Of a stretch of DNA of 64,000 nucleotides, positions 26,210 to 34,321 are shown piece after piece. The stretch covers positions 92,964 through 156,963 of the forward strand of contig NZ_MSXW01000015.1 in assembly GCF_001945445.1 (NCBI RefSeq), in the 5' to 3' direction. Within the stretch, counting starts at the first letter, position 1. Every line of letters begins with the position of its first letter. The stretch comes from Pseudomonas sp. PA27(2017). GTDB lineage: Bacteria; Pseudomonadota; Gammaproteobacteria; Pseudomonadales; Pseudomonadaceae. The position numbers and the translations under genes were made by a program. The notes under the pieces are model-generated. The model saw only the letters and a program-made list of their open reading frames with translations, searched no databases and was not told the DNA's origin.

Positions 26210-26967
26210 GCGAGTCCATCCGCCTGCGTGGCGTTCACAAGCAATTTTCCGGCAATACGGTGCTGCACGGCATCGACCTGGACATTGCCGCCGGCTCGGT
26301 GACGGTGATTCTCGGGCCGTCCGGCTCGGGCAAGTCGACCTTGCTGCGCTGCATCAACCACCTGGAAAAGCTCGACGGTGGCACCATCCACGTCGGCGAC
26401 ACGCTGATCGGTTATTGCCGCAAGGGCCAGGCGCTCTACGAACTGCCGGAGAAGGCCGTCGCCCGGCAGCGTCAGCGCATCGGCATGGTGTTCCAGCAGT
26501 TCAACCTGTTCCCGCACCGCACGGTGCTGCAGAATATCGCCGATGCACCGATCCGCATCCTCGGCCAGAAACGCGCCGAGGTGGAGGCGCGGGCCATGCA
26601 GTTGCTCGATCAGGTCGGCCTGGCGCACCGCGCCCAGGCCTGGCCGCGCGAGCTGTCCGGCGGCCAGCAGCAGCGCGTGGCGATCGCCCGGGCGCTGGCG
26701 ATGCAGCCCGACGTGATGCTGTTCGACGAGCCGACCTCGGCGCTAGACCCCGAGCTGGTCGGCGAAGTGCTGCAGGTGATGAAGCAGTTGGCGCACTCGG
26801 GCATCACCATGGTGGTGGTCACCCATGAAATCGGCTTTGCCCGCGAGGTGGCGGACAACATCGTGTTCATGGACAACGGCAAAGTGGTGGAGGCGGGCGA
26901 TGCCCGCGCCTTGCTGGACAGCCCTCAGCATCCAAGGCTGCGCGAGTTTCTGGCCAGCGTGCTGTGA
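26206..26967 (+). CDS. Amino-acid-type ABC transporter ATP-binding protein
   Basis: The 253-aa ATPase has Walker [11 protein letters not shown]-loop [12 protein letters not shown], signature LSGGQQQRV, Walker [13 protein letters not shown] and H-loop VVTHEIGFA, all of the GlnQ/HisP class. It overlaps the permease by 4 bp and is the last gene of the operon; a long hairpin follows at 26974-27006. Confidence 0.92.
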   Translation: MSESIRLRGVHKQFSGNTVLHGIDLDIAAGSVTVILGPSGSGKSTLLRCINHLEKLDGGTIHVGDTLIGYCRKGQALYELPEKAVARQRQRIGMVFQQFNLFPHRTVLQNIADAPIRILGQKRAEVEARAMQLLDQVGLAHRAQAWPRELSGGQQQRVAIARALAMQPDVMLFDEPTSALDPELVGEVLQVMKQLAHSGITMVVVTHEIGFAREVADNIVFMDNGKVVEAGDARALLDSPQHPRLREFLASVL

Positions 26968-26973
26968 CGCGTC

Positions 26974-27006
26974 GCCTGGTGGTGAGCCTCTCGCTCACCA
27001 CCAGGC
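26974..27006. terminator. Hairpin between convergent genes
   Basis: GCCTGGTGGTGAGC (26974-26987) pairs perfectly with GCTCACCACCAGGC (26993-27006). No T-tract follows. It lies in the 45-bp gap between the ABC operon (+) and the hydrolase gene (-) and probably serves both. Confidence 0.6.
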
Positions 27007-27012
27007 GCATCG

Positions 27013-28119
27013 TCATCCCGCCCGGCCTGCGTGCACGGCTTGCAGGAATTCCGCCGCCAGGTGATGGGCCCAGGGCCTGGCGGTAAGCCCCGACAGGTAG
27101 GCGCAATGGCTGCCGCGCGAGGTGACGGCCAGCAGCGTTCTGGGCAAGCGCGCCATGGCGTGTACATGCTCGCGCACGTTATCCGCCACGCAGACGGGAT
27201 CGTCCTCGGCATTGAGCACCAGCAGCGGCACACTGACGCGATCCATCAGCGCAACCGGGTTGCAGCCGTCCAGGTAGGCCTGCCAACTGTCGTAGCCAGC
27301 GCACTCGTACAGGTGCTGGTGAAATTCATCCAGGCTTTGCGCCCCCTCGAGCCGCGCCAGGCTGGGCCAGGTCGCCAGGGCTTCGCGGTTGCGCGTTACG
27401 AACTGGCGTACCAGCCTTCTCGCCATCACCCGGCTGTAGGGTGCTCGCGAGCGGGCGAACGCCACCTCGATGTCGTAACCCGGGCAATAGGCAAAGGCGC
27501 CGTGCAGCGGCGTGTCATCGCCTTGCTCGCCAAGGTAGCGCACCAATAGGCCGGTACCGGCCGAAATACCCGCGGCGTAAAGCGGGGAGTGGGGATGGCG
27601 CTCGCCGATCTGCCGCAATTGCTCGCGCAGGTCTTCGGTGTCGCCCATGGTGTTGAAGCGCGGGCTGGTCAGCGGCAACTCGCCGTGGCCGCGACGCTCG
27701 CACAGCACGATCCGCCAGCCGGTGAGGCGCTGCATGTCACGCACGAACACGCGCATGCTCTGCGGTGTACCGGTGATGGTGTGCAGCACTGCCAGGGTCG
27801 GCGTGTGGGCCGGCAAGTCGGCGCCCAGCCAATGCAATGCCGTGGTTCCACCATCGCTCATACGCAGCATCTCGACCTGGTCATAGACCAGGCGAGGGGA
27901 CAGCGCTTCCTGGATGCCGGCGACGAAAATCTGCAGGTGTCCGTTGACGGCCCAGGGGGTGGCCCAGAAGCGCCGCGTCAGGCGTGGCAGCCTGGCGAGC
28001 AACTCGGCATTGTGTGCGTTGGCCTGATAGGTCAGCTGCGGTCGACGCGCGGCGGTGGCCAGGTAGTAAGCGGCGAAGCCGATCAGAAATACGCACAGCG
28101 CGACCATCGCGGTTGTCAT
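27013..28119 (-). CDS. YheT/ABHD-like alpha/beta hydrolase
   Basis: The 368-aa protein has an N-terminal membrane helix (residues about 5-22) and a hydrolase domain of the YheT/ABHD1-3 type: ARLPRLTRRFWATPWAVNGH, LAVLHTITGTPQSMR, ERRGHGELPL, nucleophile Ser in YAAGISAGTGLLVRYLG, Asp in NAEDDPVC and His in SRGSHCAYLSG. The three catalytic residues are all present, so it is probably an active esterase or lipase attached to the inner membrane. Its substrate is unknown. It is monocistronic, divergent from the GNAT/Rnk gene. Confidence 0.82.
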   Translation of the reverse strand: MTTAMVALCVFLIGFAAYYLATAARRPQLTYQANAHNAELLARLPRLTRRFWATPWAVNGHLQIFVAGIQEALSPRLVYDQVEMLRMSDGGTTALHWLGADLPAHTPTLAVLHTITGTPQSMRVFVRDMQRLTGWRIVLCERRGHGELPLTSPRFNTMGDTEDLREQLRQIGERHPHSPLYAAGISAGTGLLVRYLGEQGDDTPLHGAFAYCPGYDIEVAFARSRAPYSRVMARRLVRQFVTRNREALATWPSLARLEGAQSLDEFHQHLYECAGYDSWQAYLDGCNPVALMDRVSVPLLVLNAEDDPVCVADNVREHVHAMARLPRTLLAVTSRGSHCAYLSGLTARPWAHHLAAEFLQAVHAGRAG

Positions 28120-28367
28120 TCAATGCCCCCATGAGCGTTCTCAGCCGGGCAATCTTACCGGCTGCGGCGCCGGATTGCCGCGTGGCCTGGGTGAATGAAG
28201 GCGGGTGAGGGCAGTTATTGCGCGCTATCTGTCCAACTGACGAGCCAGATCGAGCGCCCGGATGGGTCGGAATTAGTCGCCTGATGCTTTAAACTAGCCG
28301 GTTACCGTAAGAACCGTCATGGCCATAGCCATGAAGGGCTTCAAACCTTCAAATATGTGTGGTGAAG

Positions 28368-29276
28368 ATGACCAAGCCTTTCATTTCGCTGTGCCCGGAA
28401 ATCACTCGGGCACATGCGCTGAAGCTGATGGACTGGTTGGAAGATGATCGCGTTACCTGCTACCTGAGCGATTCACGAGATGTCTCCCGGTCCATCGAAC
28501 ACGCTATCGATCGGACGCAATTGCCGATCCTGACCCATCTGTTCGACCGCGACGGCCGCTTCTTCATGGCTTACGACCGGCACGACGAACCGGTGGGCTT
28601 CGTGCGTCTGATCAAGAATGGACCCGAGTGCGAGATCGTCCTGGCCATCGGCGACCGCGAAAAATGGGGCCGCAATCTCGGCACCCGCACCATCCGCGAA
28701 GGCATGAAGCTGGCGTTTCTCGACATGCGCGCCAGGAAGCTCATCGCCAAGATTCACCCGGACAACCAGCGCTCGCAGAACGCCTTTCTGCGCAGCGGCT
28801 TCGAACTCGAGAGCGAAACACCGACCCTGACCTCATGGGCCATGACGGCCGGGCGCTACCTGCAACTGCTGCGCGAAGATGCCTTCCGCGATGCCCCCGG
28901 GATCTACATCACCGAAATGGACAAGGCCAAGCTCGACAACCTGATCGCACTGGAGGAAGGCCCGGTCGTCCAACTCGAACACGAGCTCGAACGCGCCATT
29001 GTCGTCGAGCCGGACCAGGTGCCCAGCACCGTCGTCACCATGAACACCAGAGCCCTGGTGCAACTGGACGACGAAGAAATCGAAGTGGCCGTGGTTTACC
29101 CCGAAGACGCCAACAGCAGCGCCGGCAAGCATTCCGTGTGCTCCGACCTCGGCGCCGCCATCCTGGGTTATCAGGAAGGCGATGCTATCGACTGGCGCAT
29201 CGCGGGCCGCACGCGGCAGATCGAAATCAGGAAGGTGCTTTATCAGCCGGAGGCGGCGGGGGATTTTCATCTTTAG
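28368..29276 (+). CDS. GNAT acetyltransferase fused to a Rnk/GreA-like regulator domain
   Basis: The 302-aa protein has two parts. Residues 1-165 form a GNAT domain (PVGFVRLIKNGPECEIVLAI, then REKWGRNLGTRTIREGMKLAF where acetyl-CoA binds, and KIHPDNQRSQNAFLRSGFEL). Residues 175-300 resemble Rnk, the GreA-C-like regulator of nucleoside diphosphate kinase: YITEMDKAKLDNLIALEEG, TVVTMNTRALVQLDDE, and AAILGYQEGDAIDWRIAGRT. Rnk binds RNA polymerase, so the fusion may link acetylation to transcription. ATG at 28368 is preferred to GTG codons at 28359 and 28362. A -10-like TAAACT lies about 70 bp upstream. Confidence 0.82.
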   Translation: MTKPFISLCPEITRAHALKLMDWLEDDRVTCYLSDSRDVSRSIEHAIDRTQLPILTHLFDRDGRFFMAYDRHDEPVGFVRLIKNGPECEIVLAIGDREKWGRNLGTRTIREGMKLAFLDMRARKLIAKIHPDNQRSQNAFLRSGFELESETPTLTSWAMTAGRYLQLLREDAFRDAPGIYITEMDKAKLDNLIALEEGPVVQLEHELERAIVVEPDQVPSTVVTMNTRALVQLDDEEIEVAVVYPEDANSSAGKHSVCSDLGAAILGYQEGDAIDWRIAGRTRQIEIRKVLYQPEAAGDFHL

Positions 29277-29294
29277 TGGCCGAGGAAGCCTCCC

Positions 29295-29508
29295 CAAGAG
29301 CCTGTCCATAGTCTTGCCGTACAGGTTCGTGGGTTTGGCAACCAAGTGGGCGAAAGCGGGCGGTGTGCGCAGTACCTGTAGGCTTTCTTGTCTGCCTTGA
29401 TGAAACGCTCGGGGCTAACGCGGATCGCCGCCAGGCCCCTCCTACAGAGGCGGCGCACGGTGACCGCTTCTGCTTTATGCGCACAAAGACCTTGAACAGG
29501 TTCTGAAG
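29295..29508. repeat. MITE-like element, copy B
   Basis: The element starts CAAGAGCCTGTCCAT and ends TTGAACAGGTTCTGAAG. It shares ordered blocks with copy A (15739-15956): CAGGTTCGT at offset 27 in both, TTTGGC at 39 versus 40, AAGTGGG at 49 versus 50, then GCTTCTGC and ATGCGCA near the 3' end. It starts 18 bp after the GNAT/Rnk stop codon, as copy A follows the porin stop. The 339-bp gap 29277-29615 otherwise contains nothing I can identify. Confidence 0.6.
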
Positions 29509-29615
29509 AGCCTCGCCCCAAGGGCAACTGATCGCGTTCGGCGAATCTGCCCCCAGTCACCGCACTTGTTGCTTGGGCTACTCAGGCCGCAGCGCTGGCC
29601 TGCCATCGTTATGGC

Positions 29616-31196
29616 CTATTGCACCGTCCCCAAAGACAGCAGTTTTCCTATTTTCCTGCTGGCTTCGAGCATCAGTTCGGTGAGCCTGAGTAAATCGAGA
29701 TCCTTTTTGCGGTACTGCGGAATCGTAGCGGAGATCGAGCCACGAATCTTCCCATCGACGAAGAAGGGAGTGGCGCAGCCGAAGGCACCGATGACGCGCT
29801 CACCGTCGCCAGTAGCCCAGCCCCTTTCCCTGATCATTTTGAGGTCGGCATTGAGGGTTTCATAGGAGGTGATGGTGGCTTCCGTAATCTTCTTCAGCTC
29901 GATCGAGTCGATCGTGCCGGGGGCGCAATACGCCAAAACGGCTTTCCCGGACGCGCCTGCATAAAGAGGAACGTCAATTTGGGTTTGGAGCTTGTACTGG
30001 ATGGGCCGCCACCCCTGAATTACATCCAGGTACCGGGCCTTGCGACTCGATTCGTCATAAGACAGAAACGCAATCGTCTCGCCAGTTTCTTGCACCAGAT
30101 CAAGCAGAATCGAGCGGGCGAGATCCGCCAAGCCAGAAGGATGGCTACCCAGTTTGGCTGCCCACTTATAAAGCCTGGCGCCTGGGTAAAGGATGCCATC
30201 TTGCGCGACGACCACTCCGGCCTGAATAGCCGACTGTACGAGACGCTTGGCCGTGGCTCCATTGCAGAGCAATTGCTCATGAAGTTCGGCGTTGTTTTTC
30301 AAACCCTCAGGATGGACGCATGTGAGCAGTAGGAGCCTTTCAAGGCGATAGGCAGTGGATGTGGTGTCTTCGTCTGGCAACGCCGAGAAGGGCTTGAGAC
30401 TGCCCGGCTCAAGGATCTCGATCTGCGCGTCCATCTCATCGATGGGCTGCGAGACGCAAGGAGCGGCATTCTCGTTTCTCTCCGGTTCTGATGCTCTAAT
30501 CGAATGAGTGGAAACTGCAATCAGAAGCCCATTCGACAGTTGTCTGGTCGCGATAGATGTAGCACTGGGAAACTCCGATTCTGAAAGCAAACCCGCCGTA
30601 TCCTGACGCTCGGTTCTCGTTGTTTCCCCTAAAAAACTGGGCGCGCAAGCATGTGTCAGCCCTACAGGTTCTTGCTCGAAAAAAGCGGTGAAATGGCGGC
30701 CTATATCACCGAATGAGAGGGGATAGATACGCCCCAGCTCAGGCCGGAACGAGAGCGTGGCAGCGGCTTCACCGCTCGCTGCCACGAAGTAACCGCGGCT
30801 GATTGGGCAGTACACCGAGATCAGGGCCGTGCTTCTAGTGGCATCGGCTAGCGAGTCGAGTGAACGTTTGCCCTCGCGCAGCAATACGCTCGAACCGCTC
30901 AATGCGTTGGTGAGGACCGTCATCCTAGGGCCTGCGTTGTACTTTCCTGCCCCGACTTCTACCGCAAGTCCTCGCTCGACGAGCGATACCAGAATTCGAT
31001 TCACGGTACTTCGGCTTTCGTTCAATTCGGTAGCGAGCTCGCGAACCCCCCAGGGCTCAGCCGCTGATCGCTTGACGAGCGCGTCCAATACCTCGACGAG
31101 CCTGGTATGGCTGGAAGTAGAGCCCGTTGGCGTCATGGATGCCACAGCAGCTTGAGCGTCGTTCATCGCATTCGGATCGTCTATCGGGGCCTTCAT
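29616..31196 (-). CDS. Double-length IclR-type regulator (two HTH + two effector domains)
   Basis: The 526-aa protein is about twice the usual IclR size. Residues 30-90 form a winged HTH (VRELATELNESRSTVNRILV), followed by an IclR-like effector domain with PISRGYFVAASGEAAATLSF and a Ser/Glu-rich linker. Around 278-335 a second HTH-like unit begins (YRLERLLLLTCVHPEG, LLCNGATAKRLVQSAIQ). A full effector domain follows with DVPLYAGASGKAVLAYCAPG, IRERGWATGDGERVIGAFGCATPFF and GSISATIP. It is divergent from an MFS-dehydrogenase-aldolase operon and presumably controls it. ATG at 31196 is chosen; a longer frame to 31277 gives an atypical N-terminus. Confidence 0.8.
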   Translation of the reverse strand: MKAPIDDPNAMNDAQAAVASMTPTGSTSSHTRLVEVLDALVKRSAAEPWGVRELATELNESRSTVNRILVSLVERGLAVEVGAGKYNAGPRMTVLTNALSGSSVLLREGKRSLDSLADATRSTALISVYCPISRGYFVAASGEAAATLSFRPELGRIYPLSFGDIGRHFTAFFEQEPVGLTHACAPSFLGETTRTERQDTAGLLSESEFPSATSIATRQLSNGLLIAVSTHSIRASEPERNENAAPCVSQPIDEMDAQIEILEPGSLKPFSALPDEDTTSTAYRLERLLLLTCVHPEGLKNNAELHEQLLCNGATAKRLVQSAIQAGVVVAQDGILYPGARLYKWAAKLGSHPSGLADLARSILLDLVQETGETIAFLSYDESSRKARYLDVIQGWRPIQYKLQTQIDVPLYAGASGKAVLAYCAPGTIDSIELKKITEATITSYETLNADLKMIRERGWATGDGERVIGAFGCATPFFVDGKIRGSISATIPQYRKKDLDLLRLTELMLEASRKIGKLLSLGTVQ

Positions 31197-31331
31197 TTTG
31201 GGCTCTAGCAGCAGGAAACCGCAAATCCGCCAGATGTTGACAAGCGTCGAATGGTTCTGGATGCTAGAAAAAAACAAGAGTAGGACGCTGTCCCATTATT
31301 TGAAATGGCGTCATACAATCCCGGAGTAGCG
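31197..31331. promoter_or_regulatory. Divergent promoter region between regulator and catabolic genes
   Basis: This 135-bp AT-richer region includes TTGACA (31237-31242) as a candidate -35 hexamer. It also holds a near-palindrome CCATT-ATTTG-AAATGG (31293-31308), a plausible operator for the IclR-type protein, about 25 bp before the MFS start at 31332. Confidence 0.4.
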
Positions 31332-32666
31332 ATGAACAATAACAATGCAATGACGGAACCGGTCGCCCAGGTGGAACAAACCAGAAAGGCCAAGAAAGCC
31401 ACGCGAGCGGCGGTATTTGGCACTTTCGTCGAGTATTACGATTTCAGCGTTTATGGGTACGTGGCTGCCACTCTAGCCCTGGTGTTTTTCCCCTCGGATG
31501 ACCCGACAACCGGGTTACTCAATACTTTTCTGGTCTTCGGATCAGCATTTTTGGTACGTCCCCTCGGTGCCGTGGCCTTCGGCTGGCTGGGTGACAAGGT
31601 CGGTAGGCGTACCAGTCTGATCGCGTGCATTACCCTGATGGGCGCAGCCGCTACCCTTATCGGATTACTTCCGGGGTATGCGCAGATCGGCGTCTGGGCA
31701 CCAATCCTGCTCGTCGTACTACGAATGCTTCAGGGCTTCTCTGCGGGCGGAGAGATCGGTGGTGCGGCGAGCTACATTCGCGAGTGGGCTCCGCCATCTC
31801 GTCGAGCGTTGTACATCTCCTTCCTGCCTTCCATTGCGCAATTCGGTAAAGGGTTGGCCGCTGCAATAGCCGGGTTGGCAGCAGCGAATCTCACTGATCC
31901 GCAGATGCTTGAATGGGGCTGGCGTATCCCGTTCCTGCTGGCACTGCCCCTTGGTATCGTCGGTCTCTGGATGCGCTTGAGTATCGAGGACAGTCCTGAG
32001 TTCGAAGCCAAGAAAGAGGAAACTGCCAGTAAGCAAAGCGCTCCCTTCAGCGAGCTGATTCGTAAATATCCTCGTGCACTCTCCAAAGTTATTCTGATCT
32101 CGCTGGTTCAGAACACGGGTACTTACATCGGCACCGTTTTCATCGCTGCGTATTTCAGCTCAATACTCGGTTATTCGAAAAGCCAGGCTTCAACCATCGT
32201 TCTGATCGCAGTGATTCTGGCAGCGTTCCTGATTCCACTTGCGGGGCAACTTGGATCCTCTCGGGGCGGCAAGTCGATCTTGCGGATGTCTTATATCGCT
32301 TATGCCTTGCTGTCGATCCCGTCTTTTATGTTGATGCAGCAGGGCTCGATCAACCTTGCCGTCCTAGGACTTGCGGTTGGCATGATCCCCTATGCGCTCT
32401 GCCAGGCTGGCACCTATTCCGTAATGCCGGAGTTCTTTCCTACGCACATCCGTCATACGGGCGTGGCGTTCGGGCATAGCGTGGGCGCAGTTCTTGGTGG
32501 GGGCATTGGCCCGTATCTGGCAACTTGGTTGGTCGGCGCGACGGGCGATCAATCGGCGCCTGCCTACATTCTCTGCACCGCGGGTGTTATTGGCCTGATT
32601 GTTATATCAACAGTTCGCAAGAATGCCCCAGTACAAAACGATACCAACAGCCACCAATTTTCGTGA
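31332..32666 (+). CDS. MFS transporter, metabolite:H+ symporter (ProP/KgtP/ShiA-like)
   Basis: The 444-aa carrier has twelve predicted helices and the MHS-family signature: GTFVEYYDFSVYGYVAATLA in helix 1, then GWLGDKVGRRTSL as the loop 2-3 motif, GFSAGGEIGGAASYIREWAP in helix 4, and PTHIRHTGVAFGHSVGAVLG in the C-terminal half. Substrates of this family are organic acids or osmolytes. The ATG at 31332 has GGAGT 6 bp before it, better than the ATG at 31305. The gene is followed after 8 bp by the dehydrogenase, so the imported acid is probably the substrate of these enzymes. Confidence 0.9.
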   Translation: MNNNNAMTEPVAQVEQTRKAKKATRAAVFGTFVEYYDFSVYGYVAATLALVFFPSDDPTTGLLNTFLVFGSAFLVRPLGAVAFGWLGDKVGRRTSLIACITLMGAAATLIGLLPGYAQIGVWAPILLVVLRMLQGFSAGGEIGGAASYIREWAPPSRRALYISFLPSIAQFGKGLAAAIAGLAAANLTDPQMLEWGWRIPFLLALPLGIVGLWMRLSIEDSPEFEAKKEETASKQSAPFSELIRKYPRALSKVILISLVQNTGTYIGTVFIAAYFSSILGYSKSQASTIVLIAVILAAFLIPLAGQLGSSRGGKSILRMSYIAYALLSIPSFMLMQQGSINLAVLGLAVGMIPYALCQAGTYSVMPEFFPTHIRHTGVAFGHSVGAVLGGGIGPYLATWLVGATGDQSAPAYILCTAGVIGLIVISTVRKNAPVQNDTNSHQFS

Positions 32667-32674
32667 GTTGAAAG

Positions 32675-33649
32675 ATGACCTTGATTTATGTGACCAGCCC
32701 AATTCATGAAGATGTGGTACGTGAACTTTCTAAAATTGGAAACGTTACGCTCGGCTACGGAGCCAACGCTGTTTCATATGCAGACATTCAGGAGCAAGTC
32801 GATGCGGTCTTCCTACGGGGAGGGCATATCACCGCCGAGATGATCGCAGCCTCTCCGAAGTTGCGCATCGTGGCACGCCATGGTGCCGGTTATGACAATG
32901 TGGACTACAAGGCCGCAGCGGCGTATGGGGTTTGGGTTACCAATACACCTGGTGCGAATCGGCGCAGTGTGGTCGAGCATGTCTTCGCGCTTCTTCTTGG
33001 GCTTTGCAGAAAGATTCAATTCGCCTCCGATCAGACGCGCAGTGGCGTGTGGGCTGAAGATCGTCTGTCGCTCACCGGCATCGAGCTGGAAGGTCGAACG
33101 ATGGGGATAGTCGGCTTCGGCAGCATCGGCCAATACGTCGCTCCGATGGCGGAAGCGTTCGGCATGAAGGTGCTGCTGGCCGACCCGGCTTACGATTCCG
33201 GTTACGACAGCCGGATCGTCGATCTCGATACCTTACTGGCGAATTCAGACGTAGTCAGCCTTCACGTACCGCTTCTGCCGGGCACTCGAAATCTAATAGG
33301 TGCGGTTGAAATCGAGAAGATGAAAACCGGCGCCATTCTGATCAACACCAGCCGAGGAGGGGTAGTTGACGAGACGGCTCTCGCCGAAGCACTGACTCGT
33401 GGAAAGCTTGCAGGTGCGGGTGTCGATGTTCTGGATGCCGAGAACATCGACATGATCTCGCCGTTCAAACACAGCAAGTTTCCCGTTGCCGAGTTGCCGA
33501 ACTTAATCGTGACGCCCCACGTTGCGGGGCAGACAAATGAGTCTCTTCTGCGGGTGGGTATGAGTGCTGTGGATGCCATTTCCGCCGTTCTCAAAGGCGA
33601 GTCGCCTGCGCACCCGGTCAATGAGCCAATAGCCAAGAAATTCAGCTAA
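32675..33649 (+). CDS. D-isomer-specific 2-hydroxyacid dehydrogenase
   Basis: The 324-aa NAD(P)-dependent enzyme shows the D-2-hydroxyacid dehydrogenase plan: RHGAGYDNVDYKAAAAYGVWV, VGFGSIGQYVAPMAEAFG (nucleotide site), TSRGGVVDETAL with the substrate-binding Arg, VDVLDAEN with the Glu partner, and TPHVAGQTNES with the catalytic His. It interconverts a D-2-hydroxy acid and a 2-oxo acid. With the RraA-like aldolase downstream it could generate the 2-oxo acid that is then cleaved or decarboxylated. The resemblance is closest to 3-phosphoglycerate dehydrogenase-type members, but there is no ACT domain. Confidence 0.9.
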   Translation: MTLIYVTSPIHEDVVRELSKIGNVTLGYGANAVSYADIQEQVDAVFLRGGHITAEMIAASPKLRIVARHGAGYDNVDYKAAAAYGVWVTNTPGANRRSVVEHVFALLLGLCRKIQFASDQTRSGVWAEDRLSLTGIELEGRTMGIVGFGSIGQYVAPMAEAFGMKVLLADPAYDSGYDSRIVDLDTLLANSDVVSLHVPLLPGTRNLIGAVEIEKMKTGAILINTSRGGVVDETALAEALTRGKLAGAGVDVLDAENIDMISPFKHSKFPVAELPNLIVTPHVAGQTNESLLRVGMSAVDAISAVLKGESPAHPVNEPIAKKFS

Positions 33650-33676
33650 GCATTACGAATTCACACTGAGGTCAAT

Positions 33677-34321
33677 ATGTTCATTAATGTCTCTGATGAA
33701 AGCATCGATGTAAGTGAGGGTTGGGAACGTGCCGACCTTGGCTTGATCGAGGAGATTTCCCATTATCCAATCGCTCTGATCGGTGACGTTCTTCAACGCA
33801 TGGGAATGATGGCTTCAGCGATTCATCATGTCGCAGGCAAGCCCTCCTTCTTTGGAACCATTATGCCGTTGCTGACGAGGGAGGGGGACAACCTTGCCAT
33901 TCACCGTGCCTTGGATGATGCACAGCCGGGTGACGTACTTGTCGTCAACGCGAATGGTGAAACCAATCGTGCTGTCTTCGGCGATCTGTTAGGCGAGATT
34001 TGTCTGCTCAAGAAGGTTGCTGCTGTGGTGATTGACGGCGCCGTCAGAGACATCGAGGAGCTGGATGTGATGGGATTGCCCACATACGCTCGCGCTGTAA
34101 ATCCAGCTGGCCCGTCGAAATATGGCCCAGGCCAGGTTGGTGCCCCAGTAGCTTGCGGCAACGTCGTGTGCAATCCAGGCGATGCAATTCTTGGTGATCG
34201 AGATGGCGTCATAGTTATCAGTCGCCACATCCTTCCAACGTTGGCGGAAAGGCTCAAGACGCAAAATGACTTTGAGGTTTCTTTTCGTGAGCGCGTTCGT
34301 GCGTCCGTCGGCAATCGTTGA
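33677..34321 (+). CDS. RraA-like 4-hydroxy-4-methyl-2-oxoglutarate aldolase/oxaloacetate decarboxylase
   Basis: The 214-aa protein belongs to the RraA/HMG aldolase family. The active-site block is NGETNRAVFGDLLGEICLLK followed by VVIDGAVRDIEELDVMGLPTYAR, containing the conserved Gly-Asp...Gly-x-x-Arg-Asp residues that bind the divalent metal and the 2-oxo acid. The shorter RraA subgroup that inhibits RNase E lacks such a catabolic context. Here the regulator-transporter-dehydrogenase order points to catabolism: the enzyme would split a branched 2-oxo acid to pyruvate or decarboxylate oxaloacetate. Some residues around Pro-Ile-Ala-Leu-Ile-Gly near 30-36 are typical of the family start. Confidence 0.85.
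   Translation: MFINVSDESIDVSEGWERADLGLIEEISHYPIALIGDVLQRMGMMASAIHHVAGKPSFFGTIMPLLTREGDNLAIHRALDDAQPGDVLVVNANGETNRAVFGDLLGEICLLKKVAAVVIDGAVRDIEELDVMGLPTYARAVNPAGPSKYGPGQVGAPVACGNVVCNPGDAILGDRDGVIVISRHILPTLAERLKTQNDFEVSFRERVRASVGNR

Noticed and set aside
29616..31277. Two separate IclR genes joined by a sequencing error
   Set aside because: The frame stays open with coding character throughout the linker, and no ribosome binding site or start precedes the second half; kept as one gene, though raw reads would settle it.
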